Positions 1 to 5,470 are shown, counted from the stretch's first letter. The stretch is DNA of 5,803 nucleotides from Clostridia bacterium (GCA_017881645.1 JADGQQ010000054.1:1-5803); one strand, 5' to 3'. Notes: generated from the sequence alone by a model not told the origin. Numbers and translations are program-made.

Positions 1-1238
1 ACGGGCAGGAAGTCTGGCAGGCGATCATGGATATCGGTGAATCCAGGGGAAGTCTGCCGTACGGAATTGACGGCGCGGTCGTAAAGCTTAACCAGATCGG
101 ATACCGTTCTTATCTTGGACAGACCAGTAAGGTACCGCGCTGGGCGATTGCGTTCAAGTTTCCTCCGGAGCAAAAACAGACCGTTGTTCAGCGAATTGAT
201 ATTCAGGTCGGCAGAACCGGCAAACTGACGCCGGTAGCTGTTTTGGAACCGGTGCATATCGCCGGAAGCACTGTAGCCCGTGCAACTCTGCATAACGAAG
301 ACTTCATTCATGAGAAAGATATTCGGGAAGGCGATACAGTCATTTTGCAAAAAGCCGGCGACGTAATCCCTGAGGTTCTGTCTGTAGTATCTGAAAAACG
401 CCCTGCGGACAGCCGGCCATTTTCGATGCCGGCCATATGCCCGGTCTGCGGAGCTCCGGTCGTACGCGAGGACGGCGAAGCCGCAAGCCGGTGCACGGGT
501 CCGGACTGTCCCGCACAGCTTTTCAGACATATGATTCATTTCGTATCAAAAGATGCGTTGGATATCGATGGTCTGGGTCCGGCCGTTATTGAAAAGCTGC
601 TCGAAAAGAAGCTTATTTTCAGCGTTGCCGATTTGTTTGCTATCCATGAAAAGAAAGCCGAATTGCTTCAAATGGGAAAGAAAGTGGATACATCCGTCAG
701 GAATATGCTCCAATCTATTGAAAAGGCGAAAGATTGTTCGCTGGATCGCCTGATTGTGGCATTGGGGATCCGGAATGTCGGTGTCGCGGCAGCAAGAACA
801 CTGGCTGCAAATTACCGGAGTCTGCGTGACATTCAGCATGCGGATGTATTATCTCTCGCATCGCTTCCGGACTTCGGACTTCTTACCGCACAATCCATTG
901 TCGACTTTTTTGTCTTGGAACAGACGCGGCACCTGCTGGATGCACTGGAAAAGCAGGGCGTACGATTGGACGGCGGTACACGGGTGCAAGTATCCGACAG
1001 CCGTTTTGCGGGCAGGACATTTGTACTTACCGGAACTCTTCCTGTACTGACGCGCGATGAGGCGGCAGCCATGATCCTGTCCCATGGAGGGAAGGTGGCT
1101 TCCGCTGTTTCGAAAAAAACGGATTTTGTTGTAGCGGGAGAATCCGCAGGAAGCAAGCTGACAAAGGCACAGGAACTTGGAATCTCTGTCATCAATGAAG
1201 ATGAATTTCTGTCCATGGCGGCTCCGTCGGATGAATAG
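1..1238 (+). CDS. ligA: NAD-dependent DNA ligase LigA, C-terminal part (5' end outside window)
   Basis: LigA seals nicks in duplex DNA using NAD+, joining Okazaki fragments and finishing repair. The reading frame is open from nt 3 with no start before the window edge, so about 411 residues are present against roughly 670 in the full family. The missing part holds the Ia domain and the KxDG adenylation lysine. Seen in order: the DGxVxK nucleotidyl-transferase motif (nt 69-86); the AFKFP motif with its conserved lysine at nt 156-158; the OB fold with QVGRTGKLTPVAVLEPV and the LHNED/DIREGD/QKAGDVIPEV blocks; a Cys4 zinc finger with Cys codons at 438, 447, 492 and 507 (CX2C...CX4C); helix-hairpin-helix repeats (about 560-910); and a C-terminal BRCT domain (about 999-1220, FAGRTFVLTGTL and HGGKV). 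No frameshift or missing motif is visible. Its stop overlaps the next gene's start, which suggests co-transcription and translational coupling. Identification is secure. Confidence 0.98.
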   Translation, partial: GQEVWQAIMDIGESRGSLPYGIDGAVVKLNQIGYRSYLGQTSKVPRWAIAFKFPPEQKQTVVQRIDIQVGRTGKLTPVAVLEPVHIAGSTVARATLHNEDFIHEKDIREGDTVILQKAGDVIPEVLSVVSEKRPADSRPFSMPAICPVCGAPVVREDGEAASRCTGPDCPAQLFRHMIHFVSKDALDIDGLGPAVIEKLLEKKLIFSVADLFAIHEKKAELLQMGKKVDTSVRNMLQSIEKAKDCSLDRLIVALGIRNVGVAAARTLAANYRSLRDIQHADVLSLASLPDFGLLTAQSIVDFFVLEQTRHLLDALEKQGVRLDGGTRVQVSDSRFAGRTFVLTGTLPVLTRDEAAAMILSHGGKVASAVSKKTDFVVAGESAGSKLTKAQELGISVINEDEFLSMAAPSDE

Positions 1239-1860
1239 CGCAATGAATACAAATTCCCGATCTATTGAAAGCAAAAATGAACTGCGTATTCTCGCTGCGA
1301 ATATGCGGAATGAAATTGTATCTCCCGTGGATATACAGGCGGGTGCAAGGATCATACAGCACATTTTATCCATGCCGGAATGCAGCGGCCCGACTTCGGA
1401 AGGCGCTGTCATCGGTCTGTACTATCCAATCCGGATGGAAGTGAATCTTATTTCGCAGATCGGACTTTTACGTGCCCGGGGTTTTCAGGTGGCTCTGCCA
1501 AGAGTGAACGGAGACGAGATCGTTTTTTCCATTGTGCAGGAAGGCGACGCATTGACCAACGGAGTCTTTGGCATCAGGGAACCGCAGCAGAAGGCGCCTC
1601 AGACCCCTATAGAAGAGCTGCGGGCAGTTTGCGTGCCCGGTTTAGCCTTCGGCCTGGACGGAGCTCGTCTGGGCTACGGGAAGGGCTTCTATGATCGTTC
1701 CCTGCGCACTCTTTCGGAAGAAAGGCGGCCGGTTCTTCTGGGTATCGGTTATGATTTTCAAAAAATGGATGCAATCCCGCAGGAGGCGCATGACGAAATA
1801 ATGGATTATATTGTGACACCGTCGGGTGCGGTAAAATGTTCTCCATACGATTCTGTTTGA
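1231..1860 (+). CDS. 5-formyltetrahydrofolate cyclo-ligase (5,10-methenyl-THF synthetase)
   Basis: This cytoplasmic enzyme uses ATP to convert 5-formyl-THF to 5,10-methenyl-THF, returning the storage folate to one-carbon metabolism (the YgfA/Fau/YqgN family). With the start at 1231 it has 209 residues, slightly longer than the usual 180-200. Family motifs are an N-terminal KNELR helix (residues 15-19), IGLYYPIRMEVN (61-72), GIREP (114-118), the nucleotide-binding signature PGLAFGLDGARLGYGKGFYDR in two adjoining pieces (PGLAFGLDGARL 136-147, GYGKGFYDR 148-156), and the C-terminal MDYIVTP (191-197). ATG 1231 overlaps the ligA stop by 8 nt and has no clear Shine-Dalgarno, so initiation probably depends on coupling to ligA. 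ATG 1243 (205 aa) is an equally in-frame alternative, and ATG 1177 would add 18 residues read from inside ligA and is unlikely. Function is confident; the exact start is not. Confidence 0.93.
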   Translation: MNSAMNTNSRSIESKNELRILAANMRNEIVSPVDIQAGARIIQHILSMPECSGPTSEGAVIGLYYPIRMEVNLISQIGLLRARGFQVALPRVNGDEIVFSIVQEGDALTNGVFGIREPQQKAPQTPIEELRAVCVPGLAFGLDGARLGYGKGFYDRSLRTLSEERRPVLLGIGYDFQKMDAIPQEAHDEIMDYIVTPSGAVKCSPYDSV

Positions 1861-1886
1861 CACGGACCGTTTTCCGGATAGATAAT
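1857..1886 (+). promoter_or_regulatory. Sigma-A-like promoter for the membrane protein gene
   Basis: A perfect -35 TTGACA (1857-1862) and a 5/6-match -10 GATAAT (1881-1886) are separated by 18 nt. The -35 overlaps the cyclo-ligase stop codon (TGA, 1858-1860). Transcription would start near 1893, leaving a leader of about 30 nt before ATG 1924. This separates the membrane protein from the ligA transcript, although read-through remains possible because no terminator is seen after 1860. Confidence 0.65.
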
Positions 1887-1923
1887 AGTAACGATTTTAG
1901 CTTGAAAGGGGTGAGAGAGGATT

Positions 1924-2319
1924 ATGGTGTACTACTTTATAAATTTGAGTCTCCATTTTCTGATTTCATTGACCCTGATGTTGATTTTTCTGCATTTCGC
2001 GAAGAAAAATCAGCTTCGAAAAAACAAAAGAGGCATCTCGTTTCTGCTGCCTTCGCTGTTTGCGGTTATATTCCTCGTTCAGGTGATGACTTTCACGGTG
2101 CCGCGTATTCTAGACAGCGTGAATGTTGTAAAAGCAGACTATCGTACGGTAACCGGACAGGTGGAATCCGTAAGGTTTCTGAACCATGCGCTTGTGATCA
2201 ACGGGAAGACATTTTACTATAATCCGCTTATCTATAAGCCCAAAGTGGGCGATGAACTCAAAATATCCTATACGCCCCGAGCCGGATACATTGCTGATCT
2301 TGAGCCGATTTCATGGTGA
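1924..2319 (+). CDS. Hypothetical two-helix membrane protein with C-terminal beta-rich domain
   Basis: I do not recognise this 131-residue protein. It has two hydrophobic segments, about residues 4-26 and 38-58, joined by a strongly basic loop (KKNQLRKNKRG, 27-37). By the positive-inside rule the loop is cytoplasmic, so the C-terminal domain (about 60-131) should face outward. That domain alternates short strands and turns (TGQVESVRF, LVINGKTFYYNP, PKVGDELKISYTPRAG). The layout of a GxV strand, an NGK turn, and a late VGD strand followed by YTP recalls the small beta modules of DUF3592-type membrane proteins. That is a resemblance only. AAGGGGTG (1906-1913) lies 10 nt before the ATG, with a second purine run AGAGAGG at 1914-1920, so either could serve as ribosome binding site. 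A strong promoter lies just upstream. No catalytic residues are evident. It is probably a real gene, given promoter, RBS and clean membrane topology, but its function is unknown. Confidence 0.8.
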   Translation: MVYYFINLSLHFLISLTLMLIFLHFAKKNQLRKNKRGISFLLPSLFAVIFLVQVMTFTVPRILDSVNVVKADYRTVTGQVESVRFLNHALVINGKTFYYNPLIYKPKVGDELKISYTPRAGYIADLEPISW

Positions 2320-2390
2320 GTGACCACTGATAATATGTGGTATACAGGTTCGCGTGTCCTGAATGGATTTTCTGGAAATTTTATGAAATT

Positions 2391-2409
2391 ATATATCTTA
2401 CGTATATAT
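2391..2409 (+). other. AT-rich imperfect palindrome in the leader of the Spo0A-like gene
   Basis: ATATAT (2391-2396) and ATATAT (2404-2409) flank CTTACGT in a locally AT-rich stretch (about 2380-2417). This is the most promoter-like or operator-like part of the 163-nt gap before ATG 2483. No -35/-10 pair close to consensus could be fixed here: CATATT 2410-2415 and TATATC 2405-2410 are candidate -10 boxes without good partners. The transcription start of the Spo0A-like gene is therefore left open. Confidence 0.3.
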
Positions 2410-2424
2410 CATATTGAATTGACT

Positions 2425-2478
2425 TTTCCCCCGTGACACAATGAAACTGCTTCTGCAAAACGGAGCGTAAGGGGGAAA
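2425..2478 (+). promoter_or_regulatory. Inverted repeat that could mask the ribosome binding site of the Spo0A-like gene
   Basis: TTTCCCCC (2425-2432) is perfectly complementary to GGGGGAAA (2471-2478), an 8-bp pairing across 38 nt. The right arm contains most of the Shine-Dalgarno AAGGGGGA (2469-2476), about 6 nt before ATG 2483. Inside the loop, TGCTTC (2448-2453) can pair with GGAGCG (2462-2467) using G-U wobbles, giving a stacked two-helix structure. If the left arm is transcribed, folding would compete with ribosome binding. There is no U-tract, so it is not a terminator. If TTGACT at 2419-2424 were the true -35 box, the left arm would not be in the RNA and the model would fail. Confidence 0.4.
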
Positions 2479-2482
2479 CAAT

Positions 2483-3088
2483 ATGACATCTGACAGTTCA
2501 CTCAAAACCACGCCGTCTTCGTTCGGATATAGTTTGTATCCCGAGAAAGAAATCGGGTTTTATGTTGTTTGCAATGATCGCATGATTCTGGATAACATTA
2601 ATTCTTTGATGAAGAACAAGGGACTTATCGGTATTTCCGACACGGCCGGCAGAATGCATTATATGATTGATGCACGTGCCGGTGCCTATTCAGCTGTGCA
2701 TAATATTACGAAGCAGGCCTTCAGGAAACTGGATCATACAACGGTTTCCAACAGCTGTATTCTTGAAACGGTGGAGGAGGTCATGACGAAGCATAACATG
2801 GACAGAGGCCTGCTCGGCACGCGAATCATCCGGTACATTCTGGTACAGAGTCTTCGGGATCCGTCTCTGATGACAACGGTTTCCAAACGGCTGTATCCGA
2901 TTGCCGGGAAGGAATTCGGAATATCCGGTTCACAGGTCGAACGCAATCTTCGCTACACACTCAGCCGAATATCGCTTTACCAGCAGGGATTCCGGAATGT
3001 TCACATTCTGCAGCATCTGCATGACGAGGTTACCGCACTGCTTATGCAGAAGTTTGACGGGTCGGTACATGCATCGGGAGAATCCTGA
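2483..3088 (+). CDS. Spo0A-type DNA-binding protein lacking a full receiver domain
   Basis: This 201-residue protein has a C-terminal half matching the Spo0A effector domain. Residues about 93-195 contain the helical lead (ILETVEEVMTKHNM), the YPIAGKEFGI block (138-147) equivalent to Spo0A YPDIAKKFN, and the recognition-helix region SGSQVERNLRYTL (148-160), keeping the V-E-R triplet (152-154) that in Spo0A lies in the DNA-contacting helix. The N-terminal part (about 1-85) starts like a receiver (IGFYVVCND, 24-32, a possible strand 1) but is some 40 residues too short. It shows no clear acidic pair, phospho-acceptor aspartate in the usual setting, or switch Thr/Lys. Spo0A activates by receiver phosphorylation and dimerisation, so this protein probably works without, or with altered, phosphorelay input. 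The start is set by AAGGGGGA 6 nt upstream. It is convergent with hup. It is likely a transcription factor; targets and any sporulation link are unknown. Confidence 0.8.
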   Translation: MTSDSSLKTTPSSFGYSLYPEKEIGFYVVCNDRMILDNINSLMKNKGLIGISDTAGRMHYMIDARAGAYSAVHNITKQAFRKLDHTTVSNSCILETVEEVMTKHNMDRGLLGTRIIRYILVQSLRDPSLMTTVSKRLYPIAGKEFGISGSQVERNLRYTLSRISLYQQGFRNVHILQHLHDEVTALLMQKFDGSVHASGES

Positions 3089-3110
3089 TAACACCATCCA
3101 AATCGGGCAC

Positions 3111-3143
3111 AAAAAAACAGTCACAGCATAATTGCTGCGACTG
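3111..3143 (-). terminator. Rho-independent terminator of the HU gene
   Basis: Read on the minus strand, an 11-bp stem (arms 3143-3133 and 3128-3118) closes an ATTA loop and is followed by seven T (3117-3111). The one non-Watson-Crick position is a G-U wobble in minus-strand RNA but an A-C mismatch in plus-strand RNA, and the plus strand has no T run. The structure is therefore built to stop HU transcription and would serve the convergent Spo0A-like gene poorly. Confidence 0.9.
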
Positions 3144-3177
3144 CTCAATGAATTTCGTAATTCCCAATAAATCGAGA

Positions 3178-3453
3178 TTACTTGTTTACCTTGTCTTTCA
3201 TTCCCTTGCCGGCCTTAAAGACAGGTGCTTTCGAAGCAGGAATGTTGATCACTTCTTTGGTGCTGGGGTTGCGGCCCTTGCGAGCAGCGCGCTTCTTGGT
3301 CTCGAAAGTTCCGAAACCAACCAGAACAACCTTCTCTTCGTTGGATAATGCGTCTACAATGGCTTCGAGAGTAGCATTGATAGCAGCCTCGGACTCCTTC
3401 TTGGTCAAATCTGTCTCGCGTGCAACTGCATCAATCAAATCTGTCTTATTCAT
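3178..3453 (-). CDS. hup: HU family DNA-binding protein
   Basis: HU is a small basic, dimeric nucleoid protein that binds and bends DNA with little sequence preference and supports replication, recombination and chromosome compaction. The product is 91 residues, the family length. It opens MNKTDLIDAVA, has the helical N-terminal dimerisation part (to about 38), then the signature GFGTFETKKRAARKGRNP (46-63), whose conserved proline at 63 intercalates into DNA in known HU structures, then TKEVINIPAS and a C-terminal VFKAGKGMKDKVN. The start at 3453 is chosen because AAGGAGG (3470-3464) lies 10 nt upstream. An in-frame ATG at 3483 would add ten residues encoded across the ribosome binding site and is rejected. 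It has its own promoter and terminator, so it is monocistronic. It is diverged from the fumarase genes. The identification is secure. Confidence 0.97.
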   Translation of the reverse strand: MNKTDLIDAVARETDLTKKESEAAINATLEAIVDALSNEEKVVLVGFGTFETKKRAARKGRNPSTKEVINIPASKAPVFKAGKGMKDKVNK

Positions 3454-3463
3454 ACTAAATTTG

Positions 3464-3470
3464 CCTCCTT
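3464..3470 (-). promoter_or_regulatory. HU ribosome binding site
   Basis: A full-consensus AAGGAGG on the minus strand lies 10 nt before ATG 3453. It fixes the start of HU and excludes the upstream in-frame ATG at 3483, which lies on the 5' side of it. Confidence 0.9.
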
Positions 3471-3490
3471 CAGGGATATTCACATGGGTT

Positions 3491-3520
3491 ATTATGATAT
3501 GTAAGTACGGTAGATGTCAA
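3491..3520 (-). promoter_or_regulatory. Sigma-A-like promoter of the HU gene
   Basis: On the minus strand a perfect TTGACA (3520-3515) and CATAAT (3496-3491, 5/6) are 18 nt apart. Transcription would begin near 3484, giving a leader of about 30 nt that contains the AAGGAGG site. The near-consensus match fits the high expression expected of HU. Confidence 0.8.
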
Positions 3521-3612
3521 GCCTTCTGTCTGATTTTTATGCTTGTCAAAGAGATTTGGGTCAGATACAAGGTTCATAGATGACTATCTAATACGACATA
3601 CAAATATTTTAC

Positions 3613-3641
3613 TTCACTTACGTGTTTTTGCATAGTAGAAT
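3613..3641 (+). promoter_or_regulatory. Candidate promoter of the fumarase operon
   Basis: TTCACT (3613-3618, 4/6 to TTGACA) and TAGAAT (3636-3641, 5/6 to TATAAT) lie 17 nt apart. Transcription would start near 3648, about 55 nt before ATG 3703. An inverted repeat TTACGT (3618-3623)/ACGTAA (3645-3650) brackets the -10 and could be an operator. The 249-nt gap between hup and this operon holds these signals and the HU promoter, and nothing else coding. Confidence 0.5.
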
Positions 3642-3688
3642 AAGACGTAATTTGCACAGTTCACAAATTGATTTAAGATTTTTTTCAC

Positions 3689-3694
3689 AAGGAG
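3689..3694 (+). promoter_or_regulatory. Ribosome binding site of the fumarase alpha gene
   Basis: AAGGAG, 8 nt before ATG 3703, decides the start. An in-frame ATG at 3622 would add 27 residues unlike the family N-terminus and would lie inside the candidate promoter. Confidence 0.85.
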
Positions 3695-3702
3695 AGGTCG
3701 AA

Positions 3703-4545
3703 ATGCGCGAAATTGACGTTTATCGGATTGAGGATCAGGTCGCAGCCCTGTGTATTCAGGCAAATACGATTCTCGGTATTGATATTGAGACACAGCTTCG
3801 AAGAATGAGAGATGAAGAAATTGACGAGCGGCCGAGAGCTATTCTCGATGAACTTCTCGAAAATGCATCTCTTGCCAAAGAAAAATCACTGCCCATATGT
3901 CAGGATACCGGAATGGCGGTGGTGTATATACAGATTGGACAGGACGTTCATTTTACAGGCGGTTCGATTGAAGAGGCAATTCACAGGGGGGTGGCAAAAG
4001 GCTACCGCGAAGGATATCTTAGGGCTTCGGTTGTGTCGGATCCGCTGCTTCGCGTGAATACGGGAGACAATACGCCTGCGGTCATTCTGTGGGATATCGT
4101 TCCGGGAGATCATGTGGATATTACGGTCGCTCCCAAGGGATTCGGAAGCGAAAACATGAGCAGCCTGACGATGCTCAGTCCTTCCCAGGGAATTGCCGGC
4201 GTACGTGAAGCCATTCTCGGCACGGTTCGAAGAGCCGGCCCCAATCCTTGTCCGCCGATTATTTTGGGCGTTGGCATCGGAGGAACGATGGATATGGCTG
4301 CACGGCTGGCAAAGCTGGCACTTCTTCGTCCTGTCGGCGAAAAGAGTCCTCTGGCGCATATCCGTGAACTCGAAGAAGGACTTCTTGATGAGATTAACCG
4401 GATGGACATCGGACCTGCCGGCCTTGGCGGGAAGACAACTGCACTGGCGGTTCATATCCTTACATATCCGACCCATATTGCCGGACTTCCGGTTGCGGTT
4501 AACATGAGCTGTCATGCAACACGTCACGCACACGCCCGACTATAG
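3703..4545 (+). CDS. Class I fumarate hydratase alpha subunit (Fe-S hydro-lyase; possibly L-tartrate dehydratase)
   Basis: The alpha chain carries the [4Fe-4S] cluster of the two-subunit, oxygen-labile fumarase that interconverts fumarate and malate in the cytoplasm. It has 280 residues, corresponding to the N-terminal domain of single-chain FumA/FumB and to TtdA. Three cysteines sit where family cluster ligands occur: C66 in PICQDTG, C183 in NPCPP and C270 in NMSCHATRH. Q67-D68 follow the first; the equivalent Asp is the proposed acid in the studied Leishmania class I fumarase. Other blocks are VNTGDNTPAVI (118-128), KGFGSENMSSLTML (145-158), GVGIGGTMDMAARLAK (189-204) and GPAGLGGKTTALAVHI (237-252). 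Its stop lies inside the beta gene's Shine-Dalgarno, so the subunits are surely co-translated. Fumarase and tartrate dehydratase cannot be told apart securely by eye; fumarase is more likely because it is far commoner in anaerobic Firmicutes and no tartrate transporter or regulator is seen. Confidence 0.93.
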   Translation: MREIDVYRIEDQVAALCIQANTILGIDIETQLRRMRDEEIDERPRAILDELLENASLAKEKSLPICQDTGMAVVYIQIGQDVHFTGGSIEEAIHRGVAKGYREGYLRASVVSDPLLRVNTGDNTPAVILWDIVPGDHVDITVAPKGFGSENMSSLTMLSPSQGIAGVREAILGTVRRAGPNPCPPIILGVGIGGTMDMAARLAKLALLRPVGEKSPLAHIRELEEGLLDEINRMDIGPAGLGGKTTALAVHILTYPTHIAGLPVAVNMSCHATRHAHARL

Positions 4546-4550
4546 GAGGA
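4544..4550 (+). promoter_or_regulatory. Ribosome binding site of the beta subunit, overlapping the alpha stop codon
   Basis: AGGAGGA begins within the TAG stop of the alpha gene (4543-4545) and lies 8 nt before ATG 4559. Ribosomes ending alpha are delivered directly to the beta start, which favours equal amounts of the two subunits. It also excludes the earlier in-frame ATG at 4514, which lies inside alpha. Confidence 0.9.
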
Positions 4551-4558
4551 TACCGAAC

Positions 4559-5104
4559 ATGTCACAATCTCCCGTTTCCAGGAAAATACTTCATCTGCCG
4601 ATCACGCGGGAACAGGCCCGTGATCTTCGTGCCGGAGATCTTTTACTTCTGCGCGGAACCATGTACACGGCCAGAGATGCAGCCCATAAAAAAATGATCG
4701 ATACAATTGAAAAGGGGGAGGATCTTCCGTTTGCGATTGAAAATGCGGCCATATACTATGCGGGGCCGTGTCCGGCCAGACCCGGCTGTGTCATTGGATC
4801 GGCAGGGCCCACTACAAGCGGGCGAATGGATGCATATGCACCAGAGCTTATCTCTCGCGGAGTGACCGTCATGCTGGGAAAAGGGCTGCGCAAACCGGAA
4901 GTCATTGCGTCCATGAAGGAATACGGAGCCGTGTATCTCGGGGCGACCGGAGGTGCGGGAGCACTGCTTTCCCAAAGAATAACCGCTTCTGAAATTATTG
5001 CATATCCTGAGCTCGGTGCTGAGGCAATCCGAAGGCTGGAAGTATACGATTTTCCGGCGATTGTCCTGATCGACTGCTTAGGTATCAGTCTGTACGACCG
5101 CTGA
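4559..5104 (+). CDS. Class I fumarate hydratase beta subunit (Fe-S hydro-lyase; possibly L-tartrate dehydratase)
   Basis: The 181-residue beta chain supplies most substrate-binding residues of the heteromeric enzyme and corresponds to the C-terminal domain of single-chain class I fumarases and to TtdB. Seen in order: an N-terminal LHLPITREQARDLRAGD strand-helix block (11-27), GTMYTARDAAHKKM (33-46), YYAGPCPARPG (67-77), GSAGPTTSGRMDAYAPELI (80-98), MLGKG (105-109), YGAVYLGATGGAGALL (122-137) and a closing RLEVYDFPAIVLID (159-172). By family knowledge from the Leishmania enzyme, R39, T85 (proposed base), R89 and K108 are the expected active-site residues, and all are present. Length and motifs are complete, so the enzyme should be functional. 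No convincing terminator follows within the 144-nt gap to the next gene, so read-through into the DUF1858 gene is possible. Confidence 0.93.
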   Translation: MSQSPVSRKILHLPITREQARDLRAGDLLLLRGTMYTARDAAHKKMIDTIEKGEDLPFAIENAAIYYAGPCPARPGCVIGSAGPTTSGRMDAYAPELISRGVTVMLGKGLRKPEVIASMKEYGAVYLGATGGAGALLSQRITASEIIAYPELGAEAIRRLEVYDFPAIVLIDCLGISLYDR

Positions 5105-5233
5105 TAAAGCATTGGATTTTTGTGTCCGTGAGGGTGAGGCAGGCATGCGTGCATGAGCAAAGAGCGCCTGTATGTATTGCGAAGAAACAAAGAAAATGAT
5201 ACTGTTATTGAAGACTCAATCATTTTTACAATT

Positions 5234-5240
5234 TGGAGGA
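5234..5240 (+). promoter_or_regulatory. Ribosome binding site of the DUF1858 gene
   Basis: TGGAGGA, 8 nt before ATG 5249, selects that start. An in-frame ATG at 5153 would add 32 residues with no ribosome binding site and no family likeness. Confidence 0.88.
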
Positions 5241-5248
5241 CAGTATTT

Positions 5249-5470
5249 ATGACAATTACAAAAGATATGATCATCTCGGATGTTCTTAATATGAATCAGG
5301 GAACGATTCCGATTTTCTTACAGAATGGCCTGCACTGCCTCGGCTGTGCAATGGCGAGCGGAGAGACGATTGAAGAGGCTTGCGCTGTTCATGGATTAGA
5401 CTGCGATTCGCTGATAATGGAATTGAATGATTTTTTCAGCCTTCAGGGACTGCCTGAAGCGAATGCCTGA
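5249..5470 (+). CDS. DUF1858 / hybrid-cluster-protein-associated redox disulfide domain protein
   Basis: This 73-residue protein is a single domain of the DUF1858 type, the family also described as the hybrid-cluster-protein-associated redox disulfide domain. Typical elements are an opening ITKDMIISDVLNM (3-15), the helix IPIFLQNGLHCLGC ending in a CxxC pair (C30, C33), then ETIEEACAVHGLD (39-51) and a final LIMELNDFF (55-63). Extra cysteines occur at 45 and 52. The CxxC pair suggests a thiol redox or metal/cluster-related role, but no precise function is established for the family that I can cite. No hybrid cluster protein gene is in the window. A weak promoter (TTGCGA 5177-5182, 17 nt, TACTGT 5200-5205) could drive it, or it may be read through from the fumarase genes. 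A terminator hairpin follows. The family call is confident; the role is not. Confidence 0.88.
   Translation: MTITKDMIISDVLNMNQGTIPIFLQNGLHCLGCAMASGETIEEACAVHGLDCDSLIMELNDFFSLQGLPEANA

Noticed and set aside
849..1412. 187-codon minus-strand open frame across the ligA/cyclo-ligase junction
   Set aside because: It lies antisense to two well-identified genes, has no family likeness, and its composition (many Cys, Arg, Ser) is typical of an antisense shadow.
2323..2341. ACCAC/GTGGT hairpin after the membrane protein gene as a terminator
   Set aside because: It has only 5 bp with a 9-nt loop and no T run, too weak to call.
2419..2447. TTGACT as a -35 box for the Spo0A-like gene
   Set aside because: The hexamer is good (5/6), but at 15-19 nt spacing no acceptable -10 follows (TGAAAC at 17 nt). 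Kept only as a caveat to the RNA-fold model.
3544..3549. Second minus-strand TTGACA as an additional HU promoter
   Set aside because: At 17-18 nt downstream there is no -10-like hexamer; the TTGACA at 3520-3515 has a proper partner.
3886..4533. 215-codon minus-strand open frame
   Set aside because: It is wholly antisense to the fumarase alpha gene, rich in His, Arg, Asn and Cys, and shows no recognisable motif.
5177..5205. TTGCGA-17-TACTGT promoter for the DUF1858 gene
   Set aside because: Both boxes match consensus poorly (4/6 and 3/6), so it is mentioned in the gene entry but not called as a feature.
4756..5274. 172-codon minus-strand open frame over the beta subunit and the following gap
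   Set aside because: It is mostly antisense to the beta subunit, with no ribosome binding site and no recognisable domain.
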